A stretch of 64,000 nucleotides of DNA. Source: Sarcina sp. DSM 11001. Lineage in GTDB: Bacteria; Bacillota; Clostridia; Lachnospirales; Lachnospiraceae. The stretch is taken from assembly GCF_900101015.1 (NCBI RefSeq), contig NZ_FNFZ01000001.1:1-64000 (forward strand), read 5' to 3'. This document shows, piece by piece, positions 1-7,900 of this stretch (within the stretch, counting starts at the first letter, position 1; each line of letters opens with the position of its first letter). The translations under genes were made by a program, and so were the position numbers. A model generated the notes under the pieces. That model was not told where the DNA came from. It saw nothing but the letters and a program-made list of their open reading frames with translations, and did not search any database.

Positions 1-395
1 CGGTCTGTTCTCCGATAATTGCAAACCTGTACATGCACTACGTGCTGATATGGTGGTTCAAGGAGAGGATACAGCCATTACTGAAAGGATACAGCGGGCT
101 CGTGGTGTACGCTGATGACTTTGTGGCGACATTCCAGCACAAGAATGAAGCGGAGTGGTTCTATGAGCAACTGAAACGTAGGATGGGAAACTTTGGACTG
201 AGTCTTGAGGAAGAGAAGAGCCGTCTGATAGAGTTCGGGAGATTTGCGGAGCAGAACTGCGCGAAGAGAGGAACAAGACCGGAGACATTCTCCTTTCTCG
301 GATTTACACACTACTGTTCCAAGAGCAGGAAGATACACTTGGCGAAAGCATCCTCAATGTTTATGCTGCGACAGGAGAAACATTCATTATTTTGA
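1..395 (+). pseudogene. Group II intron reverse transcriptase remnant (5' end outside window)
   Basis: The reading frame is already open at position 3 and reads through to a stop at 393-395. It contains the reverse-transcriptase catalytic motif YADD (in VVYADDFV) preceded by a SPIIANLYMHYV segment and followed by the typical SFLGFTHYCSKS segment. These are palm-domain signatures of group II intron-encoded LtrA-like proteins. Homology stops abruptly at about position 335, directly after CSKSRK. From there the DNA matches a different gene family in another frame. The maturase and HNH endonuclease domains are missing, so the protein is truncated and the intron is probably dead. The first AUG in view (33) is internal and should not be taken as a start. 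Confidence 0.8.
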
Positions 396-1184
396 TCGAT
401 GAATATGATGTGCTTGTAAGAGAAGAAGCCGCCGCTCCTCTGTTTGAAGAATATTTATCTTTATTAAACGGTCTGAAGCCATATCTGACAGGATCCGGCA
501 GAATTTTGCCGGGACAAAAGATGCCGTAATATCAATGCTGGCAGGGGAAGGTGTAGAAGTGAATGTGACACGTTTTCTGAATACGATGTCTTCATTTCAT
601 ACAAAGGATGATCTTTTCACCTTCCTGATCCATCTCGGATATCTCGCCTACGACATGAAGGACAGCACCTGCCGGATTCCGAACCGGGAAGTTCGCGGGG
701 AGTGGTCTAATGCAATTGAGACGGAAGCCGAATACGCTGTAACATCAGATATTATCCAGTCCTCCAGACAGCTGTTGTCCGATACGCTGAACATGGATGA
801 AGAAGCTGTAGTGTAGCAAGGGCGCTGGACATCTCTCACATACATGTAACAAGCAACAGGAGCTATAATAACGAGGACGCACTGCAGAGCGCTGTTTATC
901 TTGCTTACATCTATGCCCTGAACCGCTATACTGTGATCAGGGAAATGACTTCCGGAAAAGGCTTTGCCGATGTCGTTCTTATCCCTTTTTATACTGGAGA
1001 TCCGGCACTGATCATTGAACTGAAACGAAATGACAGTGCCGGGAGCGCACTTCGGCAGATAAGGGACAGGTAGTATTACGATTCTCTCAAGCATTATCAG
1101 GGCAATCTCCTGTTTGTCGGGATTTCCTACGATGAAAAGATGAAGACACACACTTGCCGGATTGAAAAATTTATAAAACAGTAA
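338..1184 (+). pseudogene. Decayed AAA-ATPase-like / PD-(D/E)XK nuclease-domain gene
   Basis: Three pieces of one protein survive in different frames. Positions 338-about 480 encode LGESILNVYAATG and the Walker B stretch FIILIDEYDVLV. Positions 502-813 encode the middle region (FAGTKDAVISMLAGEG, then LLIHLGY-type sequence, then IPNREV). From about 811 to 1184 the C-terminal PD-(D/E)XK domain is readable (GKGFADVVLIP, then LIIELKR). Relative to the intact copy at 47634-49283, the N-terminal P-loop region and about 200 central residues are gone. There is a frameshift near 812 and an in-frame TAG at 1072-1074, where a Gln codon would be one base away. The family is the AAA-ATPase-like plus PD-(D/E)XK group that is expanded in gut Clostridia and Bacteroidetes; its function is not established. 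The break with the intron remnant at about 335 suggests the intron inserted into or recombined with this gene. Confidence 0.8.
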
Positions 1185-1287
1185 AAATACAGGTCAGGAC
1201 GGAATTGTCACCCGATTATTTGGGATTCGTCAAAGAACAACCCTCAAATTACAAATGGAAAAAGCAGGTGTGAAAGCATCTGCTTTT

Positions 1288-1296
1288 TGCTATAAT
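1288..1296 (+). promoter_or_regulatory. Extended -10 promoter for the AAA/PD-(D/E)XK gene
   Basis: TGC followed by TATAAT (1291-1296) forms an extended -10 element. The -35 region at 17 bp spacing (1268-1273, GTGTGA) is poor, as is usual for extended -10 promoters. It lies about 60 bp upstream of the start codon at 1355. Confidence 0.55.
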
Positions 1297-1354
1297 CAGA
1301 AAAGATTAAAGCGGATGTGATAACACCGGGAAGCTGGGAGCAGGGGGATATTGC

Positions 1355-2947
1355 TTGAAAACATTTAATACGACAGCGGTATGCATACCGGAAAAGCATT
1401 ATATGGTCGATCTCTCCGAAAGAGTGACTGAGATCAAAAAACTTGTCGATTCCGGCAAGTATTTTACCATTAACCGCGCCAGACAGTACGGGAAGACAAC
1501 AACGATTGATGCCCTCTGTCGAGTACTCCGGGGGCAGTATATTGTTATCAGTCTTGACTTCCAGGATATTGAGTACGGCAGTTTTATAAATGGCGGGGAG
1601 TTCTCTAAAGCTTTTGCCAGGATTTTGCTGGACGCCTCTGAGTTTGATGATCTGGTGCTGCCGGAGAATATCAAGGAGAAACTTCAGGCTTTAAATGAGA
1701 AAAAAACCACGGAAGTCAAAATGGATGATCTGTTCCGGGTTTTTCGAAGTTGGTTTAAAGAGGAAGAAAAATCGATCGTACTTATCATTGACGAGGTAGA
1801 TACCGCCGCCAATAATCAGGTTTTTCTTGATTTTCTCGCGCAGCTTCGTTCTCTGTATCTTAAGAGGGAAAAGAATCCAAGAACAAAGACTTTTCAGTCT
1901 GTTATTCTGGCCGGAGTGACAGATGTGAAACATCTGAAAGGAAAGATCAGAGAGGAAGACCGGCATAAGGTCAACAGCCCTTGGAACATCGCGGCAGACT
2001 TTGATATTGATATGAGCCTCTCGGAGTCCGGCATCAAAGGTATGCTGGACGAATACGAAGCAGACCATCATTCCGGGATGAACATGGCAGCCATCGCGCA
2101 GCTTATTCGGGAATACACGAATGGATATCCTTTCCTGGTAAGCAGGATCTGCCAGCTGATTGATGAGCAGGTCAGCCGCAAACTCGGGATGGATGCCGCA
2201 TGGTCCGGAATCGGCTTTGATGAAGCGATCAAACTTCTCCTGGCGGAAAACAATACACTGTTCCAATCATTGACAAAGAATCTGAACAACTGCCCTGAAT
2301 TAAAAACCGCTATTCGCAGTATCCTGATGGAGGGAACAAAACTTGCATACAATGCCCAGCAGGATGAAATACTCCGGATGCAAATGTACGGACTGATCAG
2401 GAACGACCATAACACGGTTCGTGTGGCCAACAGAATCTTTGAGACGATGCTGTACAACCTCTTCCTGTCAGAAGAAGAACTGAAAAACAATGTTTTTTCC
2501 AGGGAAGGTGATTTGGCAAAGAATCTGTTTGTGCAGGATGGAAAACTCAATATGCGGCTGATCATGGAGCATTTCATTGCCACATTTACAGAGATTTTTG
2601 GACCACTGGAGGAAAGATTCAAGGAGAAAGACGGAAGAGAGCATTTCCTGCTCTATCTGAAGCCAATCATTAATGGCACAGGTAATTATTATATTGAAGC
2701 CCAAACCAGAGATCAGACCAGAACGGATGTTATTGTCGATTATCTGGGGCAGCAGTATATTATAGAACTGAAGATATGGCGCGGGCCGCGCTATAATGCC
2801 GAAGGAGAGAAACAGATCAGTGAGTATCTTGATTATTTCGGCCTTTCTACAGGTTATATGCTAAGCTTCAATTTCAACAAAAACAAGCAGCCGGGCGTTC
2901 ACCCGGTACACATTGGAGAAAAGCTGCTGTATGAGGGGGTCGTTTGA
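1355..2947 (+). CDS. AAA-like ATPase with C-terminal PD-(D/E)XK nuclease-like domain
   Basis: This 530-residue protein begins MKTFNTTAVCIP and has a P-loop-like NRARQYGKTTT (Lys47) and a Walker B LIIDEVD (Asp146, Glu147). The middle is helical. The C-terminus carries a PD-(D/E)XK arrangement: RTDVIVD (Asp458), then IIELKIW (Glu471, Lys473). The start is TTG at 1355, preceded by a GGGAG/AGGGGG ribosome binding site; the paralogue at 36118 starts at the same residue, which supports the choice. The two proteins share long near-identical blocks, such as around NGTGNYYIEAQTRD. The family (AAA_35-like ATPase fused to a Rpn/PD-(D/E)XK-like domain) is common in multiple copies in Clostridia. Defence, mobile-element or cell-envelope roles have all been considered; none is shown here. 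Confidence 0.85.
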   Translation: MKTFNTTAVCIPEKHYMVDLSERVTEIKKLVDSGKYFTINRARQYGKTTTIDALCRVLRGQYIVISLDFQDIEYGSFINGGEFSKAFARILLDASEFDDLVLPENIKEKLQALNEKKTTEVKMDDLFRVFRSWFKEEEKSIVLIIDEVDTAANNQVFLDFLAQLRSLYLKREKNPRTKTFQSVILAGVTDVKHLKGKIREEDRHKVNSPWNIAADFDIDMSLSESGIKGMLDEYEADHHSGMNMAAIAQLIREYTNGYPFLVSRICQLIDEQVSRKLGMDAAWSGIGFDEAIKLLLAENNTLFQSLTKNLNNCPELKTAIRSILMEGTKLAYNAQQDEILRMQMYGLIRNDHNTVRVANRIFETMLYNLFLSEEELKNNVFSREGDLAKNLFVQDGKLNMRLIMEHFIATFTEIFGPLEERFKEKDGREHFLLYLKPIINGTGNYYIEAQTRDQTRTDVIVDYLGQQYIIELKIWRGPRYNAEGEKQISEYLDYFGLSTGYMLSFNFNKNKQPGVHPVHIGEKLLYEGVV

Positions 2948-3083
2948 ACTAAGCCAGCCTTGTATGTCAGAATAATTGTCAGGAGAGACGGTGCGGGCGT
3001 ATTTCCTGATGATTGTAGTGGGAGCAGAATATTACTCTTTATTTGTTAGAAAAATGAAAAGCCTTGCCGGAAGGTAGTTGACA

Positions 3084-4916
3084 ATGACAGATGAGAACAA
3101 AAATATGGCTTTCCGTGAAGAAAAAAGTACTGTAAGACCTTTGGTATCAGTCTGTATTTCAGTCTATAATGGAGAAGACCACTTGAGAAAATGCCTTGAT
3201 TCGGTCCTTTCTCAGGATATTAGTTCTATGGAAATCGTTCTTGTGAATGATGGATCTACAGACGGTACATCAGAGATCATGCATGAATACCAGAACAGAT
3301 TTCCGGAAATCAGGATCATTGAGCAGGAAAACAGAGGGCTTGCACAGGGCAGATGGACGGGAGTAAAGAATTCCACTGGAAGTTACATCACCTTTCTGGA
3401 TGCGGATGATTATCTTCTTGAAGGTGCTTATAAAACAATACTTCAGTTTATGGAGAACAATGAAGCTGATATTTACGAGTTTCAGACGATCCGGGAAGGT
3501 TATTATTCCAAATCGCCCTATTCCGGGATTATGGAGGCCGGACAAGTCCTGGCAGATTATTTTAACGGTGTAAAAATACCAGTGAACTACTGGCTCCGGT
3601 GGTTTAAACGTGAGCTGTTTTCAGAATCCGTTTTCCCTGTTGGCATTTCTCTCCATGAGGATGTATATGGTTTTCCCTGTCTTCTCAACAGAGCGGATAC
3701 AATAGCATATATAGGGAAGCCCCTCCATGTCCATATAAAGACTCCTGTCTCTATAATGAATACCCTTTATGAGAAGAAAAACACCAGAGAATATTTTGAA
3801 AAACAGAAGATATTACTGCTGTCGATTCCACACATTGTTTCAAACATTGGGCAGAATGTGATCGACACAGAATATAAAGAATCATTCTCTCATTATATCA
3901 CCCGAACATATCTGAAGATCGTTTTCATGGATGTTAAAGGTATTTCTTACAATGAGAAGCTGGATGCAATAATTGAAACGCTCGGGCTGAAGATGTCAAG
4001 GAGAGAACTGGAAAGGTACATCTCTCAGAATGTAGGGCAGCAATCCAGGCTTAACTGTGTCATCCACCTCTTGGGGCTGCATGAGGGTTACCGGCTGTAT
4101 GATTTGAGAAAGAGGCTTTCTCACTCTCCACTGTGGGGATTGCGTAACAGGACAAGACGTTTATCCCGGAGAATGCGATATAAAGTGGATATGGTATCTC
4201 ATCCTGAGCAGACAAAATGTTTCTGTCCATGTTGTGGCATGAAATTCCGTGAGTTTAAGGAGGGCCCCTTTTTAAACCGGCCGGATAGATATGATCCCAA
4301 AAGATATATAAACATTGATCAATCTGTCCTGTGCCCGTTTTGCGGTTCTATGCCAAGACACCGGATTCTTGCGGCCTGGTGTGAAAAACATACTGAACTC
4401 CTCCGATCATCGACGATTCTATACTTTGCTCCGGAACCAAATATGATGCTGTGGATGAAAAGAAACAGAGTAAAGTGCACCACAGCAGATCTGTTTCAAA
4501 AAGCGGATCTTACCCTGGATATTCAGAAGACAGGGCTGCCGGACGAATCCTATGATCTGATTATCGCGAACCATGTCCTGGAGCACGTGGATGATTTCAG
4601 AAAAGCCTTGAAAGAGATACACCGCATCCTGAGACCAGACGGCCTTTTCATCTGTTCCTTCCCGATGGACCCGAAAGTAGAAACTCTGGACGAAGATGAA
4701 GGCATTAAGACCGATGAGATGCGCCTTTCCCGTTACGGACAAAATGACCATAAGAGGCTTTTCGGTCTGAAGGCAGATCACCTGCTGGCTGATGCCGGTT
4801 TCTCTGTTACGGTGATTAAAGGCGAGGACTACCCTGATGAAATCCTGCCTGTTATTGGACCTGCAGACTATGATATGAATCGACTCTTCTGCTGCAGGAA
4901 ATTCAGGATAGAATAG
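3084..4916 (+). CDS. Family 2 glycosyltransferase fused to a SAM-dependent methyltransferase
   Basis: The N-terminal half is a GT-A glycosyltransferase of family 2: LVSVCISVYNGEDHL, then IVLVNDGSTDGT, then the DXD-type FLDADDY. The C-terminal half has two cysteine clusters (CFCPCCG at residues 379-385 and CPFCG at 417-421), suggesting a zinc-binding module. A class I methyltransferase domain follows, with YDLIIANHVLEHVDD and ILRPDG typical of the Methyltransf_11 group. An AUG at 3084 is chosen over the in-frame TTG at 3078 because the GGAAGG ribosome binding site (3069-3074) is then spaced 9 nt. The protein probably transfers and methylates a sugar on a surface glycan. It is separated from the main polysaccharide locus by the RADAR operon, so it may be an orphaned cluster gene. 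Confidence 0.85.
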   Translation: MTDENKNMAFREEKSTVRPLVSVCISVYNGEDHLRKCLDSVLSQDISSMEIVLVNDGSTDGTSEIMHEYQNRFPEIRIIEQENRGLAQGRWTGVKNSTGSYITFLDADDYLLEGAYKTILQFMENNEADIYEFQTIREGYYSKSPYSGIMEAGQVLADYFNGVKIPVNYWLRWFKRELFSESVFPVGISLHEDVYGFPCLLNRADTIAYIGKPLHVHIKTPVSIMNTLYEKKNTREYFEKQKILLLSIPHIVSNIGQNVIDTEYKESFSHYITRTYLKIVFMDVKGISYNEKLDAIIETLGLKMSRRELERYISQNVGQQSRLNCVIHLLGLHEGYRLYDLRKRLSHSPLWGLRNRTRRLSRRMRYKVDMVSHPEQTKCFCPCCGMKFREFKEGPFLNRPDRYDPKRYINIDQSVLCPFCGSMPRHRILAAWCEKHTELLRSSTILYFAPEPNMMLWMKRNRVKCTTADLFQKADLTLDIQKTGLPDESYDLIIANHVLEHVDDFRKALKEIHRILRPDGLFICSFPMDPKVETLDEDEGIKTDEMRLSRYGQNDHKRLFGLKADHLLADAGFSVTVIKGEDYPDEILPVIGPADYDMNRLFCCRKFRIE

Positions 4917-5025
4917 AAGTGAAAAGAATTGGAAATCTGGCTGGACAGCAAATAAAGACCAGGAAACTATCGCCAACATAGTCCTGATTTTGTGCTTTGC
5001 AGGGTGATGGGAGTATTTAGAATAG

Positions 5026-5292
5026 CACTGGCAATGGTTATTTTTAGTATTTGCCGCCAACTGCCTTCTATGTCCCCGGGTTCTATTCAACCGGTATTTT
5101 AAGAACGGAAAACTGAAGGAATACTGGCTGGATCACATTTCCTATTTGATGACTATGTTACTGACCGCAGGGACAAGCTGGCTGATCTGTGATTTAATAC
5201 TGCCTTTGAGCATGTCCGAAACAAGAGGATGGACCGGCTTCGGGACGTTGGAGCCTGACACCGTTACACCAATGTGTCTGGAATATGAATAA
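5026..5292 (+). pseudogene. Possible remnant of a polysaccharide flippase-like membrane protein (C-terminal piece)
   Basis: An open frame follows a TAG at 5023-5025 and ends at TAA 5290-5292. It reads LFNRYFKNGKLKEYWLDH and then a hydrophobic helix with LTAGTSWLICDL. This basic-patch-plus-helix pattern resembles the C-terminal end of oligosaccharide flippases of the Wzx/MATE-like type. There is no start codon or ribosome binding site and no upstream membrane domain, so it would be a decayed fragment. Recognition rests on pattern only. Confidence 0.4.
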
Positions 5293-5772
5293 AACATGAA
5301 CGCGGTTAAAATTTATATAAATCCCGTCATATAATAAACTATGATTACTTTGGATGAGAACTTTGCATAAAAGTTCCACTAAAAGTTACATTTTTCCCCG
5401 TGTTACTTTAAAAACCCAGTAAATATGCGGGTTACTCGTATTGAAACGACGTATGAGCTCGTTGACTGAAAGAGAACTTTAATAAATAGACAGCATATGG
5501 TACCAGTGAAGATGTGCTTTTGCCATATTTCTGATGGTATTATGTCTGTCAAAAGAGGAAATCGATCAGGGGACTCAGAAAAGAGGGTTTCAGAGTTTTT
5601 CAAAGTAATTGCGGAGGCTGTACCCAAGGGGCAAATATGTGGACCAGGACTATTAAAACGTTAAGTTGATCATACGTTGGAGTGTTGAGGGCTCTATTTG
5701 ATGGCTAAAAAGTTTGGGAATCGAGGGTCATGTGAATCGATTTTTATATCGATGAGCTTCAGCGGATAAAGT
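5293..5772 (+). other. AT-rich gap with no recognisable gene
   Basis: About 480 bases between the possible flippase remnant and the RADAR promoter. Only short frames are open and none has a credible ribosome binding site. I see no tRNA, repeat array or strong hairpin. It probably holds degraded sequence left by insertion of the defence operon. Confidence 0.5.
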
Positions 5773-5801
5773 TTGACGATTTGCATTTAAAAGTGTACAA
5801 T
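5773..5801 (+). promoter_or_regulatory. Near-consensus sigma-A promoter of the RADAR-type operon
   Basis: TTGACG (5773-5778), a 17-bp spacer and TACAAT (5796-5801). Transcription would begin near 5808, giving a leader of about 90 nt before the first gene. It is the best promoter upstream of the three-gene operon and suggests constitutive expression. Confidence 0.7.
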
Positions 5802-5896
5802 TATTTAAATTTTTTTTTATTTCTGATGTTTTAAGATGTATGTCTGAGTGTGATCGTTGATTTGGCGATAAAACGAAGAGTTAAATACGTGAGTAT

Positions 5897-7900
5897 ATGT
5901 TATCGCTCCACGATAACATAATTGAAGGACAGGTTAGTGCGATGCAGTTGAACGATTGGGCTATAAAGTTTTCGGGAGCAGAGTTTGATGGAAACACAGC
6001 CGAAAAACTAAAAACTTTTTTTAACAACATATGGAACAGTCCAGCAGAGTATAAAGTCCTCATGGCAAGAAGGATGTTCAATCTACATTTTGCTATGAAA
6101 AAAAGTATCCAGGCGGAGAATAATGAACAGTATTTGCAGAAAGGGATTATGTCTAATACTGCTTTTTTGTTATCCGGAAAGAATATCGTATATTATTACC
6201 TGCTAAGAGGGGAATTTCCGAGGATCCTCATATGCGATGATATACTTCTTCATGGAAGGAGTATCCTGAGGCTGATTAATTCTCTTGAAGGGATAGTTCT
6301 TTATTATTTATCCAAAACAGAAAGTCAGTTTGAGAAAGAGACTGTTCTTCATGAACTGAGAAAGTCGATTTTGATTTATGTGTTCGCCCAGAATGCGGAA
6401 GGAGTTCTGATTTCTTCAGACTACCAGCTGCTTGCGGCACAGCGTCTGTCGCTAAAGGAGCTGCGAAGCCTCTCTAAGGAGTTTTCTCACTATATTCAGA
6501 GATGCGGAGTAGCCAATACAAGTTATGTCCTTTCCATTACGTTGCCCATTGGCAGTTTATCCTGGGAGAAAGAAATGCCAACGGGTGCAGAAGGATCGTT
6601 TGCATATATGGGCTTTAGGCAGAAGTTGTTTGCGCGCTATGAGAGAGAGAGCATACTAGATACGATACGAATTCGATACTCCAGGGAAAGGTATCCGCAG
6701 AAAGAGATTTGTACGGGGCTAACTTTGTTTGGGGACATTCCTTTTGACAGTTTTGATTCATTATGTCGGGATTTGTCCGATTATTTGGGAACTTTTGCTG
6801 TCTATAAACGTATGACGGAGTTGCTGGCTCTGGAAACTGAAGAAAAGGAGCTGATACGTTCTCGTGGACAGCTTGTGACATTTTTATATTCTACCATTGC
6901 TCTCGCTGATTTTCTTAGGGAGAAGATGCACTTAGATGATAATGACCTGGTAAGGGTACTCCTGTCCAGTGACTATGAAAAGGTGGCAGCCAATTTCGCG
7001 GGAGGCGAGCGCTTCGTGTTTGAAATTGTTGCGTTGATTAATACCATAAGTCAGGATCATCAGTTTGTCAGGTGTTTAAAACAGATGCTTTCACGAGTCT
7101 CCATTGGGAGGCTGATTTTTAATCAGGAGAACAGTACAGTTTCTTTTCAGCCAATTGTTGAGGATGGTCACACAGATGACATGGAAGAGGATTCACTTTC
7201 CTTGCCGTATCGATATGTTCAGGATATATTCTACGATGTCGGAATGGATGGGGAGTATGATGCATATCAATGCAAGACAGGCAGAAAGATATTTGATAGC
7301 AGATCAACAGGGTATGATAACATTACTTTGGGAAAATATCTGCAATTGATCGAGAAATATGGGGTAAAGGATATTCCCGGCATAGGTTATATGTACGGAT
7401 TGATGGATGAGGGACAGCTCACCTTGAATATTGAAGGTAATATGGAGGACTGTACGATTCGTACGATCTTGAAAGCGGGTGAACTGGCCACATATGTCCT
7501 GCCAATGCGTTATTCTGTCTTTATTCCGGCTTTTTCCATGCTTGAGCGAACATGTGGATTAAAAGAACCTTTTCTACAGGGGGAGATTAGTGGTTTTATC
7601 GATTATTTACAGGATCATTGCTTTGCGATAGATAATATACCAAAGAACCAAGACTTGAAATGCTTAAAGAACCTAAAGGAGGATAAACAGCGCCTTCTCC
7701 AGATTTATTCAATTGGTCAGAAGTTCTCCGACTGGGATTTATCCTTGAAACGACCGGAGCAGACAGAGGAAAACAGAGCGGTTTTTTATGAGGAATTATT
7801 AAAGTATGTAGAGGAGTCTTTACGTAGAGCTTATTATATATCTTGCATAAGGGATTATCTTGCATTCAAAAAGACGGGGAGACAGAACGATGAGCAATAA
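5897..7900 (+). CDS. RADAR-operon first gene: phosphoribosyltransferase-like protein of unknown function
   Basis: A 667-residue protein that I do not recognise as a described RADAR subunit. At residues 110-122 it has ILICDDILLHGRS: a hydrophobic strand, two adjacent aspartates and a glycine loop. This is the shape of the PRPP-binding motif of type I phosphoribosyltransferases (hhhhDDhhxTG), with His in place of Thr before the Gly. A second hydrophobic strand (ILIYVFAQN) follows, as expected for a Rossmann-like PRTase core at roughly residues 85-200. The remaining 460 residues are mostly helical, without signal peptide or membrane segment. The start at 5897 has a weak ribosome binding site; an in-frame AUG at 5942 is an alternative. 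The stop codon overlaps the rdrA start by 11 nt, implying translational coupling and a shared role. It may be a sensor or nucleotide-handling accessory; the motif alone does not prove catalysis. Confidence 0.75.
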   Translation: MLSLHDNIIEGQVSAMQLNDWAIKFSGAEFDGNTAEKLKTFFNNIWNSPAEYKVLMARRMFNLHFAMKKSIQAENNEQYLQKGIMSNTAFLLSGKNIVYYYLLRGEFPRILICDDILLHGRSILRLINSLEGIVLYYLSKTESQFEKETVLHELRKSILIYVFAQNAEGVLISSDYQLLAAQRLSLKELRSLSKEFSHYIQRCGVANTSYVLSITLPIGSLSWEKEMPTGAEGSFAYMGFRQKLFARYERESILDTIRIRYSRERYPQKEICTGLTLFGDIPFDSFDSLCRDLSDYLGTFAVYKRMTELLALETEEKELIRSRGQLVTFLYSTIALADFLREKMHLDDNDLVRVLLSSDYEKVAANFAGGERFVFEIVALINTISQDHQFVRCLKQMLSRVSIGRLIFNQENSTVSFQPIVEDGHTDDMEEDSLSLPYRYVQDIFYDVGMDGEYDAYQCKTGRKIFDSRSTGYDNITLGKYLQLIEKYGVKDIPGIGYMYGLMDEGQLTLNIEGNMEDCTIRTILKAGELATYVLPMRYSVFIPAFSMLERTCGLKEPFLQGEISGFIDYLQDHCFAIDNIPKNQDLKCLKNLKEDKQRLLQIYSIGQKFSDWDLSLKRPEQTEENRAVFYEELLKYVEESLRRAYYISCIRDYLAFKKTGRQNDEQ

